Positions 1 through 10,115 of a stretch of 64,000 nucleotides of DNA are shown here, one piece after another. Position numbers and translations under genes: made by a program. Within the stretch, counting starts at the first letter, position 1, and every line of letters begins with the position of its first letter. Source of the DNA: Ornithodoros turicata (taxonomy: Eukaryota > Arthropoda > Arachnida > Ixodida > Argasidae); contig NC_088201.1 of the NCBI RefSeq assembly GCF_037126465.1, positions 85,154,273-85,218,272 of the forward strand, given 5' to 3'. A model generated the notes under the pieces. It was given only the letters and a program-made list of their open reading frames with translations, was not told where the DNA came from and made no database searches.

Positions 1-102
1 CAGACTATGTATAGCCGGAACTAGTTAAGGTTTCTATGGTTAGGAAAGATATGTAATACAAAGCAAAAGCAAATGGAAACAACCATGCCATATATTACTC
101 AC

Positions 103-262
103 CAATTATGCACGCGAACAATTGCGTGCCCTTGAAGGCCTTTTTGCCGTTACGGCCTTCAACTGTCACCTGCTGTTGCAAGGCCTTTCTGGAGCACGTC
201 TCCATAATGGGACGCACGACGTCGGTGAGCGTGCTGCCCCCAACAATAGCAAGACGGTCCAC
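103..262 (-). CDS. exon 6 of DUF4806-family gene, domain core
   Basis: It starts after a TTCGCTCTAG acceptor and ends at a GTGAGT donor (102-97). It encodes VDRLAIVGGSTLTDVVRPIM followed by GRNGKKAFKGTQLFACII, the most conserved block of DUF4806. Further exons must lie left of the window. Confidence 0.78.
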
Positions 263-3200
263 CTAGAGCGAATGCAAACAATTTAGGTTGTGTTTTCTTA
301 TGGAGAAGTCACACACAAGCTGGGTAGGCAAATTATCATATGACAGTACAGCTTTCACAAGTAACTTAAATGTACCTACAAGTACCTACAATGAATATAA
401 CAAGCTTCTGCGAAAGAACGATGAGCGCAGGTGACCTACAGAGCCAGAGCATGCGCAAGGCTCTGGTCTGCACACATTTAAAAAACCCTCTCCACGTGCA
501 ATGAGCACATCGGCAAATGAGAAGACGTTGACAGTGACGTGAGACAGGGTCTCGAGCCATGTGAAATGTAACTTACATGATCCTTTAATGTATTTTAACT
601 AGATGATGGGATCTGTGCACATGTAAGTAGCTGTGCATATTAAAAAATAGTTTTTGCAACCATGCTGTCAATCTGTCAAGTGACCTAGGATTTTGCAAGA
701 ATGCAAATGACATATCGAGTCACAAATTTGCTGGAGGGGTACACATGTGGCTAACATTGGGCTCGTTGAACTACATCATGAAACTACTGCCTGCCTCCAA
801 ACGCTGTGCTTCACAATGCTGAACTGTAAGCTGAAAGGGCATTGATACTTTTTGTGCTTGGGAAGCACATGTTGGACTGACTTGTGCGTTACTAAACAGG
901 TTAAAAACAAATGAAACACAACAAAACAGAAAAGTTATTTGCAAGTTAAGCACCTGTCATCCCATTCCCTGGCAGTTGTGCATGCTCCGGAAAGAATGAG
1001 AACTTCAACACAATATTTAGAGCTTAAATATGCTATATGGCAGTGAGTCTCTGCTCACGTGCGGAAAAGGAAAATATTTAGGCTGTGCAGAAGGCTGACC
1101 TACTTCATATAAAGTAATGGCATTTCAGCTGACCTTTACAGGAGCCAAAGGTTTAGTTTTATCATGAAAAATAATATTTGGTTGACTCACTAAGTGGCAC
1201 TTACAACACCCATTCTTGTGTTGCTGTCCTGCAGTTTTTCTTCTAAGACAGCCCACTCATCCAAGCTTGAGAGCGGCTCCTGGACAACCTCCTCGAAGAT
1301 ATGACTTGGTTCCCCAAGCTGGTTTTCTGCTGGTCCCTTCCCTTCTAGTGCAGCTACACTGTGTGAGAGGTCCCTCAGTGACCTCTTGATATCAAGAAGT
1401 AGCTGGAGTGATTTTCTCTCATACGCTGAAAACAAAGACATGCTAATTTAGTGCAATTTCGACTTGCGATATATAAGCATTTATGCTTCTGATAAATGAT
1501 GGGAAACATTCACTCCCAGCTGTCACACTGCATGCATAATATACTGCTTGCTGCTTACATCTCATGATGCTGTCACTCAGCAAATTTCAAGCAGCCCGTA
1601 GAAGCCGTCATGTGACTTACGCGTAACGCACACTTCAGCATTTTGAGCTGGTGTCTGAGTGTTGGTGTTGCCTGGTGAAGAGCCTGAAATATATGCTCAT
1701 GATATCGCAATGAACATGCTAGAGGGCTGTTTCTAGGCTACAGTACGAAAGAATATACTTGTAATATCAGTGGGGCTTACAGTGTCCTTGGAAGGGTGCG
1801 TAATGGCTGGACCAAACACTGCTCGGAAGAGGCGACGGCGTCGCAGGCCTGCTGCTTGACGGAGGCAGATGTGCGACGGGCCCGCTGCTCGGAGGAGGCG
1901 CTGGTGTCACGGTGCCTTTGTATTACAAGCATGGAGGTAAGAAACTAAGGAGATGCCCTAAGCGCCTCTCCCAATGCAAGCGAGCGTGCTGTGGCCCGCG
2001 CATGGCATTGTGGTTAGTTGCCCACACACGTGACCCATAAACGTCACGGCAAGACGTCATAAAACATGGCGTCCTCCATGTCCGCGGCGTACCTTACCTG
2101 GATACAGACACGAGCTGCGGCCGAATAACTTGTTTTCGCTTTCATAACATCTTTGGAGTTAGAAGTTATCACACCCGTTGAAACACAAGATAGATCTCAG
2201 TGTGGAAGCAATGGATCACTAAATCGCTAGAAGACGTACGTACGTCATCGTGACATTGCCTGGCTTCTCTTCTGTTTTGCTCAACTTTTGCTGTGATTTA
2301 TCACGCGGCAAATGTTGAAAAACGCCCATAGCCTACAAAGTATTGTGCGAATGGACTCATTGAAGGTAAGAGGTTTCCCGAAGATGAGGTTTGCTAAACT
2401 TCCAAGTCTCCGCGCAGACCGCCATAACGCCGAAACATGTGGGGATCACGTGACTGGGCAACTAGATGGGCGTGGTATTGCCAGGAGCGACCGCTAGAGG
2501 GGTCCCACGGCCCTCCGATCTTATAGCCCTCTCCTTAGTTTCTTACCTCCATGATTACAAGCAATTAAGCTGAATTAAGCGTGCACAGGTTCTACCATAC
2601 AATTCCATCAGCACACTTGTCTAAAACTTGAATTATTGCTTTACCACATTTTAGATGACGCAAGCCCTTCTCTCCAATACCTCTTTAGGTTGAGATCAAC
2701 ACCAATTTTCGACAATAAACTAGTTAATACTTACGAGGACTGCAGGTCAAGTGTCTCACATCACAAGCTGCAAAAAAAAATGCTGTTGTGTGTCAGCAGA
2801 TTCATACAACACAACACAGCATGCACATAACACACACGCACACACACAAAGAAGAAAAAAAAGAACACAATCATTAAAAGCGAGAAGTATTTCCTACGTG
2901 GTGATGGCGACCGCAGCCTTTTCCTCTGTGGAGGGATTACATCGGCTGAAGAAAAGAACACATTTCATATAACACACGCCTACAATAAGTCTGCCTGAAA
3001 TGGGTACCTGGACCTGTATCCTGGGTACCTGCATCCTCTTCTTCACTGGATTCGGTATCTAGGTGAGAAGTATATTCTGCCTCCCTAGCGTTTTTCTTTG
3101 CTCTTTTGTAACTGTCTGGCAGAAAGAACATGCATTTCAACATTTTTGAAGTATCCAATAAACAAACATTTTGCCATATATTCCAAGTGTGGGGCCATCA

Positions 3201-3452
3201 TGTGGAGCTGCGAAACAAAGAAAAGTATTAAATAAACTTACTGAAAGATGCCATGCACACACACGCGCACAGCATCTAGTCATCTTCAGGATCGCAGCGG
3301 TCCTTTATCATCTGTGTGATACGTGAATTCGGTTTGCCTGCCGGCCACAGGCACAACTTTCCGCCGACGATCCATTTTGTGGGAACGAATTCCATGGTTT
3401 CGTTCTGACCCTGAGTGAACTTGACCACGGTGTAGGTTTTGCTGAAGTACAT
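103..3452 (-). CDS. DUF4806-family protein gene, six exons, 3' end beyond window
   Basis: Multi-exon gene read right to left. Proposed exons in order: 3452-3242, 3115-3029, 1915-1781, 1683-1621, 1425-1205, 262-103. All junctions have GT/AG signals and all phases agree. The N-terminal exon has the WPxG-type segment seen at the start of these proteins. The second has a basic DSYKRAKKNA stretch followed by an acidic ESSEEED run. The third and fourth give a Pro/Ser-rich linker. The fifth and sixth encode the domain core (PLSSLDEWAVLEEKL, then VGGSTLTDVVRPIM and GRNGKKAFKGT). Family members are abundant and poorly characterised in ticks and other invertebrates; the function is unknown. Exon one has an in-frame TAG at 3276-3278, so the locus may be a pseudogene, a strain variant or an edited gene. 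A MITE lies 14 bp upstream of the third exon. Confidence 0.7.
1205..1425 (-). CDS. exon 5 of DUF4806-family gene, start of domain core
   Basis: Between a TTTGTTTTCAG acceptor and a GTAAGT donor. It encodes the helix YERKSLQLLLDIKRSLRDL, then EPLSSLDEWAVLEEKLQD, the first conserved block of DUF4806. It ends in phase 0 after MGVV. Confidence 0.75.
1621..1683 (-). CDS. exon 4 of DUF4806-family gene
   Basis: A 63-nt exon between an ATATTTCAG acceptor and a GTAAGT donor. It joins its neighbours in phase through split Cys and Pro codons. The encoded linker contains TQTPAQNAEVCV. Confidence 0.55.
1781..1915 (-). CDS. exon 3 of DUF4806-family gene, Pro/Ser-rich
   Basis: Open throughout in the frame needed by both neighbours, with a GTAAGC donor below 1781. 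The acceptor (ACAAAG at 1916-1921) has a weak pyrimidine tract. Most of the upstream pyrimidines are now supplied by the terminal repeat of the MITE inserted at 1930. It encodes a low-complexity linker rich in Pro, Ser and Ala. Confidence 0.5.
1930..2553. mobile_element. P-element-like MITE, 624 bp
   Basis: The ends are perfect 24-bp inverted repeats (1930-1953 and 2530-2553) beginning CATGGAGGTAAGAAACTAAG. They are flanked by the 8-bp direct repeat ATTACAAG (1922-1929 and 2554-2561). An 8-bp target duplication plus a CATG terminus is characteristic of the P superfamily; hAT elements also make 8-bp duplications but usually start CAG or TAG. No transposase is visible inside; the longest frame, 61 codons at 2312-2497, matches nothing I know. 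It sits in an intron of the DUF4806 gene, just upstream of exon 3. Confidence 0.75.
3029..3115 (-). CDS. exon 2 of DUF4806-family gene
   Basis: It is preceded by a TTTCTGCCAG acceptor and ends at a GTACCC donor. An alternative donor at 3007 would extend the exon to 3008 in the same phase. It encodes SYKRAKKNAREAEYTSHLD followed by ESSEEEDA, the basic-then-acidic linker typical of the family. Confidence 0.6.
3242..3452 (-). CDS. exon 1 of DUF4806-family gene, with in-frame stop
   Basis: The ATG at 3452-3450 opens a frame with YTVVKFTQGQ, EFVPTKWIVGGKLCLWPAG and KDRCDPEDD. This matches the usual N-terminal layout of the family. A TAG at 3276-3278 follows DPEDD, where relatives typically have a tryptophan (TGG). 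The frame then continues to a GTAAGT donor at 3241 and joins the next exon in phase. An acceptor-like CAG at 3444-3442 could mean that coding starts in an upstream exon instead. Confidence 0.6.
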
Positions 3453-4136
3453 GAGGACGTTAAAACAAAAAATAAATAATGGTAACTTTCTCGAAAGCTC
3501 ACCTCATTTTGTGCGTCTCCTGCTGCTTTGATGATACAGGTGCCATATCGAGGAATTTGCACAGAAACTTCCGCAACTTACAGTGACGCCGCTATGCTAG
3601 GTACCAGACTCACAAAAAACACTGCACATACGCTGCACAGCACAAAAGAAACAGTATATATCACACGAAGCGGGATAGACAACAGATATCAAGACAGCCA
3701 GAATGAAAACGCCGCTAATAACAACACGTGCAATACAGGAAGGCGGGATTCCCGGAACAGGAAGCGGAAATGCTGCTACAGATTGTGATGTTGTGATTTG
3801 AAGATTTTGTCGCAAAGAAGATGAAATCGAGCAAGAAATGCAAAATTTGAGCGAAAACAACAACAAAGTGTCTCTGTTTTGTGTCCAACATCTCTATGAA
3901 ATGTGTGAAAGCATCATCATCATCCCGTGCTGCTTCCGCAGTCGTTACGACGTTTGTGTTGCTGCTCATTTTTGTCTGGTTGTGCCTCTTTCCAAGTGAT
4001 TAGCGGTTTTTAGTTATTACATGTTCCGTGTGAAATGCATGCATCATGTCGAGGTGGAGTCGATACCTGCATTGCGAAGGGAGTTAGAAGACACCGTGAG
4101 TGAAATAGTGAACAGTAACTCGCTTCATACGTGTGA
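3453..4136. other. no supported gene
   Basis: Upstream flank of the DUF4806 gene and left flank of the transposase remnant. There are short frames only, none with a recognisable motif. Confidence 0.4.
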
Positions 4137-6142
4137 ACGAGGCACTCATCCGCAAACAGAAGCAGAACATTTGATGCAGATTATGGTGGTGGTGGTGGTG
4201 GTGGTGGTGATAGGGCTTGCCGTTGTCGGCCTCACGTATGTGGGCAACGTCACGACTCACGCCCTGGGGGAATGTGCGTCCTGGGCCGACTTCTAAGGGA
4301 ACTGTGCCGACATATGTCTGAAAGCGTCTGAGGAAAACCCAGGAAAAACCCCAGACAGCACAGCCGGCACCGGGATTCGAACCCGGGTGCAGATTATGAA
4401 ACAAGCGTTCACCATCCAGTTACGAATGAGACGGACTCTAAGCTCTCGTGGGACGAGTTAAGTGACGATGTGGCAGCGGAGCATTGTGAAAGCCATGAAG
4501 AAAATTTTGAGGACAGCGTAGTCTCGAGACTAGCAAGGATTTCCCTCAAGCATAATCTGACGTATGCCTGCGTAAAGGATATCGCCGCCCTCTTGAGGTC
4601 CTGCGGTCACGACATTCCAACAGACGCCAGAACCATACTGGGGACGCAAAGAAGAGCTCCTTTGCAACATGATGGCACATTTGCCCACTTCGGATTGGAA
4701 GCTGGTATTTTGGAGTGCATTGGAGTGGGGATTTTCCCCAGCGAAATTCGTTTGCAAGCAAATATTGACGGCCTCCCCCTGTATAAAAGTTCTTCAACGT
4801 GCTTTTGGCCCATTTTATGCAGGGTAGCAAATCATAGCAATCAAGAGCCATTTTTAGTGGGCTTGTATTGTGGTAAAGGGAAGCCACCGAATCTTGACAC
4901 ATTTCTGAAACCGTTTCTGGAGGAAGTGCAGCGTCTCATGACCGAGGGTATCCAGTTCAAGGGGGCACACATGAGTGTAAAGCTGGATGCAGTGATATGC
5001 GACGCCGTGGCGCGCAGTTTTCTCAAACGCATTAAGAGCCACAATGGCTCCTATGGGTGTGAACGTTGCGCGCAAAAAGGCACACACATCAGGAGAACAG
5101 GATGCTTTTCCTAGAGTTAGATGCACCTCTCCACACCAATGACAGCTTCAGGGAGCAAAGCTGCAAACACCACCATACTGGAGAATCACCATTTCTCTGC
5201 TTGGACGTTGGCATTGTGGCATTATTTCCATTGGATTATATGCACCTCCTATGTTTAGGAGTGATGAGAAGGCTCCTTGTCATTTGCATGGGTGGCAAGT
5301 ACGGCAGAGGAAAACTCAGTGGCGAACAGCAACAGACTCTCAGCGAGAGGCTGTACTCCTACCGGAAAGATTTCCCTAGCGTGTTCCAAAGGAAACCGAG
5401 AGGGGTTGAGGAGCTAGAGCGCTGGAAGGCAACCGAATTTCGTAGTTTTTTGCTGTATGCCGGGCCAGTTGCACTAAAAAAAGTTTTGCCAGACCAGCTG
5501 TACGAGCACTTCCTCGTTCTTCATGTGGCATCAAGAATACTTGCTACACCAGCTCTGTACAGGAAACACAACAACTACGTTCAGAGGCTTCTGCAATTCT
5601 TTGTGCAGGAGATGGAAGACCTCTATGGAACACAGCAACTTATTTACAATGTGCACTCGCTTGTGCACCTTGCAGGGGACTGTGTGCGCCATGGCCCGCT
5701 GGACTCTTTCAGTTCGTTTCCTTTTGAGAGTTTCCTTGGGAAACTGAAGAGAATGCTGCGCACCACGAGCAGCCGTCTGTCACAAATAAGCCGCAGAATG
5801 TCAGAACTGAAGCACTCTACTACATCTCGTCCTGAAAAAAATGATGCAGTCCACCAGGTTAAGCCTGGTTACTCCTATTTTCTCAATAATGGCAGTATTG
5901 CACGTGTTCAAGAGGTACGGGCATCACACGTACGGGTGACCATATTCTCCTCCAGAAGAGACTTTTTTGTAACACCTATAGAGTCCTCAATAATGAACAT
6001 CTTCAGAGTAAGCAACGGGAACAGCCACTCTGAATGGACCATGCCCATTTCTGCATTCACTAAGGACATGCAGTGTGTGCTACTGAACTATAGGTTGGAC
6101 TATGTTGCCCTTCCGTTGCTGCACCACGAAAGACCAGTGTAG
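4137..6142 (+). pseudogene. Tnp2-like (CACTA/EnSpm-type) DDE transposase, frameshifted and SINE-interrupted
   Basis: Two overlapping frames, 4389-5114 and 5066-6142, together make one transposase of the animal Tnp2-like type. The first has HNLTYACVKDIAALLRSCGH and then KLDAVICDAVARSFLKRIKS with the following GCERC knuckle. The second has LFLELDAPLHTNDSFR, an HHTGESPF block, and the family hallmark FPLDYMHLLCLGVMRRLL. The reading frame changes once near 5080-5100, so a single indel breaks the protein. Upstream coding (open from 4137, acidic) is interrupted by a SINE at 4186-4387. Assignment to CACTA rather than a related DDE clade is from motif memory. I could not find a CACTA terminus. Confidence 0.7.
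4186..4387 (-). mobile_element. tRNA-derived tick-type SINE with target-site duplication
   Basis: On the minus strand it starts with a tRNA-like B-box block (CCCGGGTTCGAATCCCGG), runs through a unique body with GGGTTTTTCCTGGGTTTTCC, and ends in a (CAC)n tail. It is bounded by the 11-bp duplication TGCAGATTATG at 4175-4185 and 4388-4398. No A box is visible, so the copy is 5'-truncated. It resembles SINEs known from ixodid ticks. It lies within the transposase reading frame, so it inserted after that transposon. Confidence 0.8.
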
Positions 6143-6639
6143 TTGCCTTTGATCGCACTTTTTCAGCAATGCCAGTTGTGCCAAGGACAACTGTGACATC
6201 ATACATAAAGTTCAGACGTTACTCTTGACAACAAAGATGTTTACCATGCATGGCCTACATCCTACTGCACGAGACATTTGGGAAAACATATTTCGGTGCA
6301 ACTTTTGCCCGCAAATAGATAAATTACTCTCTTTAGAACCGGAGTGACGTGGTCATGCTTATCAATGCTACTCCTTACGTCTCTGCAAATTCACCAGGGA
6401 TTTTTGCCAAGCTGCGAAGGACGGAGGACACTAATTTGTGAATGTCCTCCTACGTTTACGTGGTGTACCATGCAAAATTAAAGGAGCATGATTTTTTAAT
6501 TTTCAGTCAGTATAATGCGCTATTTATTCTATATTTAATTGCCACTTCAGTGAAGAGCACCAGACATTTGTGAAACCATATTTCCTTGCAAGTTTTGCCC
6601 GCAAACAGGTAACGAACTGACACAACAGAACCCCGACAT
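6143..6639. repeat. downstream flank with a diverged ~55-bp direct repeat
   Basis: The segments 6265-6320 and 6555-6610 share a gagacatttg...aaaccatatttc...ttttgcccgcaaa core in the same orientation about 290 bp apart. No gene is seen. This may be the 3' part of the transposon upstream. Confidence 0.4.
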
Positions 6640-7066
6640 TGCCAACTTCAGCATGATATCTGTTGCAAGTTGGCGTTGTTGGCTACATGTCGCTGGTTTC
6701 AATCAACATCGAGCCGACATTGCCAACTTCCAGCAGATATCTCGCTGAAGTTGGCAATGTCGGCTCGATGTTGATCGAAATCAGCGACATGTAGCCAACA
6801 TTGCCAACTTCAGCATGATATCTCTTGCAAGTTGGCATTGTCGGCTACATGTCGCTGATTTCGATCAACATCGAGCCGACATTGCCAACTTCAGCGGGAT
6901 ATCAGCTGGAAGTTGGCATTGTCGGCACCATGTCGTTTTCTTTTTGTCAACATTGAGCCGACATTGCCAACTTCTGTTGTATTCGGCCACAAGTTGGCAG
7001 TGTCAGAGATATATCGGGCCGACTTGCCCAACTTGCTACAGACATCGGCACGATGTCGTGTGCTGC
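6640..7066. repeat. array of self-complementary word (GACATTGCCAACTTC / GAAGTTGGCAATGTC)
   Basis: At least eight alternating direct and inverted copies of a 15-20-bp word, interleaved with a second word (ATCAACATCGAGCCGAC and complement) and GCGACATGTAGCC. The array can fold on itself at many registers. It ends at GTGCTGCCTGGG immediately followed by TTAA (7058-7074), which could be a transposon end with a TTAA target. Confidence 0.7.
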
Positions 7067-7620
7067 CTGGGTTAACTTCTGTAATCCAAGCACAATCGAA
7101 CATTGTTATTCTGTGCGCCTTTAACTTTTTTTTTAAGTTCACGTTTGCTAAACACACCAGTCGAAGCTATACACAGTTTTCCCGTGGACGCCGCCATATT
7201 GAAAGTACAGCGCAGTCTATCCGGGGGAGCATGTTGAAAACTGTTTACCGTACATGCCAGAGAGGAGGAAAGCACACGTGTCGTATGCTTCGTGCATGGT
7301 GTAGCTTTCCTCCTTGTTGGAGTGTGTTGGGTGCGAAAGCTCTGGGAACGAGGCTAGGTGGAAAACGGTGTATAGTTTGGGTAATACAATCAGTTGCATA
7401 GTGTGGGCGAGTTCATTTCATTTAGTTTTGATTTCATTAATCAACCATGTACGAGGCTTAAGGGACTGTCAAAACGCAGCTGCAGTGCTGCTTGACAGGT
7501 TGATAGCAGATTTCAAACTGCGTGTTGCAACTTTTTGGTTCGATACAGATAAACAAAGTGTCGTGTCTTCTGGAACTGGATTACTAAAATACATCGGAAA
7601 CGCAACGCAACGCAACGCAA
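7067..7620. other. no supported gene
   Basis: Only short frames that run into the CA repeat. Confidence 0.35.
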
Positions 7621-7623
7621 CGC

Positions 7624-7782
<159 letters not shown>

Positions 7783-7884
7783 CGCTACATCTTACATCTT
7801 GCGCTTCCTTCATGACTCCGACCTCTCGACCAGTCTTTAAGGCTTTTTTTAAAAGACCAGACTCTTTCCGTTTCCTTTTTTTAA

Positions 7885-7945
7885 GGAATAGCAAGTCCGT
7901 CTGTGCATGACTAACCTTTCCTCTCTTTCTTTTGTCAATAAATCC
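7885..7945 (+). repeat. dispersed retroposon 3'-end motif, copy 1
   Basis: GGAATAGCAAGTC, then a CTAACCTTTC pyrimidine stretch, then TCAATAAA. The same layout occurs at 9112-9180 and 45317-45371, all in plus orientation. The shared AATAAA-type ending suggests the 3' tail of a retroposon family. Confidence 0.5.
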
Positions 7946-8977
7946 CACCTTTGGTTCTTCTCACCAAAGGTGTTTTCACAACCAAACAACCCAACCCAAA
8001 CAACCCGATTCTCACAACGAATGCGACAACGAATAACGTGAGGTTATATGAACGATACGTAAAAAAACAGCAACACGGGAAACAGAGCAGTAACAAAAAA
8101 CAGCGAATACAGCGTAATGCTTCGTAATGACTTCCACATATCAGACACTGAGGGCACCTTCCCTATGTTGATGGCCGTTCCATTTGCTGCCATTTTCGAC
8201 AAAACAGTGGATTATTCTACTACGTAACCCCATTCAACTCGCTTTTAGTGCTCTAATGAATTGTTACGACAACCGTTCTTGAGAACGAGAATAAAGCCAA
8301 CGAGTTCGCAATTGAAACGTGATATGCTCTCTTTGCAAAAGTTCGCCCCGCTCATTTGCTTAACTCAAAATATTGATTTCGCTGTCAAAAACGATTTTCG
8401 TTACAGGTCTCGGAAGTGTCATAGAATATGGAGCGCCTCTAGTGGAAGGTTAGCAATTCAAATCAGTGTCATCCGAAATTAAGGCTCGAGAAGAGACCCC
8501 AATCGATTGAAATATTAGCCTTTCTTCTTGAAAGTAATTCAAATTGAAAAGAAGTTGAAAGCACCCCCTCTTGCCCTCCAAGCATGGCGAAAGAAAGAGG
8601 CTATACGTGCGTGTATGAAGTTGGACGAAGTAATTTCACAATGGCCCCTGTGAGAGACATTGTGCAAGACTGTTGCATCATTCGTGCTCTGCACAAATGC
8701 CAAGTGGCAATTATGCGTACATATTCTGATAGACTACGAACATATGTAATGCACGCGATGTTATCGCGACGGAAGGTATTTTAACAGTTAGGATACACGC
8801 TGGAATGGCGTTTATTATCCTTACCTAAGTAAATCTACACTGATTAATCAGTCGTCCACACGTCTCGGTAAGCGCGGGCACCGCGGCTAGGGACGAGAAG
8901 AATCGTCATGGAAGACAGAAGTCAATCCCTTCGAAGCCCAGACAATATCTCCTCCTTTACATGCATTACATACGTGA
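7946..8977. other. no supported gene
   Basis: A 66-codon frame at 8584-8784 lacks any known motif. Nothing else is seen. Confidence 0.35.
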
Positions 8978-8992
8978 CCCCCCCCCCCCCCC
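8978..8992. repeat. poly-C tract
   Basis: Fifteen consecutive C residues, a likely length-variable site. Confidence 0.9.
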
Positions 8993-9111
8993 ACGCCCCC
9001 TTCAGTGGCGCGTCGGAAGGGAACTCGTGCGCTTTCTGACCGACACAGGGCTCGCGCTGAGCCTCTGACAGCGCCCCTTTTCTTTCGCTCTTTTCGTTTT
9101 TTTTTTACGCG

Positions 9112-9180
9112 GGAATAGCAAGTCGGCTTTTGGATCCAGGCTAACCTTTTCCCTTCTTTGTTTTTTCTTTGCAATAAACC
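9112..9180 (+). repeat. dispersed retroposon 3'-end motif, copy 2
   Basis: GGAATAGCAAGTC, then GGCTAACCTTTTCCC, then GCAATAAA. Same layout as 7885-7945. Confidence 0.5.
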
Positions 9181-9254
9181 TATATCCCCCCCCTCACGTG
9201 AACACAAGAAATTATAAAGTAATCATAAAAACATGCAAATTATAATTAATACAG

Positions 9255-10115
9255 AGGAATACTTATGGAATACAGAGGAATTATAATTAAACAGTTAAAT
9301 AAATTTAAATACGTAGGAGAAAGTACGAAAAAAAAGTAACTGAGTAGAGTACTAAATACCCAATCTTGAAAAGTATTTAAGGTAGAGTGTTAAATACTCT
9401 TAAAACTAACTCGTTGCTTTCAAGATACAGTTGAAATTCGCTACGAAACAATACGGGGAGCGTGAAGTTGGAAATGGCATTGCCAAAAAGCTTTATTAGC
9501 TCGGAGGAACAACTGCTTTTCAAAATTACTATCCGATAGCCTGCCTCGTTTATTTTTAAACACATTACTCCCAATACTGAACAGGCGCTCTACAGACGCG
9601 AACGAATGTCTAGAGAAACGACAAAATTTACTCTCGTTTTTCTCCTTATCGTTGTTGCTTTAAGCTCATCAAGAGTTATTAATATTTTACGTGCCCTGTC
9701 TCGGTACGGCTTTAAGCACGGGTCTGCTATCCTGCCTGATAGGGGTCTCAATAGGTTACCCGCATACCCTTCAGGACAGCACATCGCCTCACCCATGCTC
9801 CCAAACCCGACGCGCTCGCACGCTACTGCTTCCCAAGAGGGACGTGGATGCTCCCAATATCTGAGAGGCTACGTATAGAGGCTAGAGGATATGTACAGCA
9901 CAAGGGGCATTGCCAAGACAAAAGAGAATATTTCGCTCGACCTCCGTGTCACGCACAGAGAAATATTTTCAAAGTAACTTGGAAAATGAGTGAAGTTATT
10001 GGAAAAAAAAGTTAGATTGCAAAATACTGACCTTTATAAGTATTTCCAAGATACCAAGTTACTCGCGAAAGTATTTAATATAAGTAACTTAACTACTCTA
10101 CTCAACCTACTGTAC
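9255..10115 (-). mobile_element. internally deleted hAT element with AAGTA-type subterminal repeats
   Basis: A C-terminal hAT transposase remnant lies between two flanks rich in AGTAACTT/AAGTATTT motifs (9320-9420 and 9970-10115). Such motifs are typical subterminal repeats of Tol2-like hAT elements. The exact ends and target duplication could not be fixed. Confidence 0.5.
9441..9611 (-). pseudogene. hAT transposase C-terminal dimerisation domain remnant
   Basis: Read right to left, an open frame gives [20 protein letters not shown], then [20 protein letters not shown], ending at a stop at 9443-9441. This is the conserved hAT C-terminal block (ERLFSxxGxxxxxxRxxLxxxxxexLxFLxxN). Nothing recognisable continues upstream in frame beyond 9614. 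Confidence 0.8.

Noticed and set aside
4021..4296. Separate 91-codon gene
   Set aside because: Its second half reads through the GTG repeat tail of the SINE, and its first half is probably frameshifted N-terminal transposase sequence.
6640..7066. CRISPR array
   Set aside because: Repeats alternate orientation, spacing is irregular, and the genome is eukaryotic.
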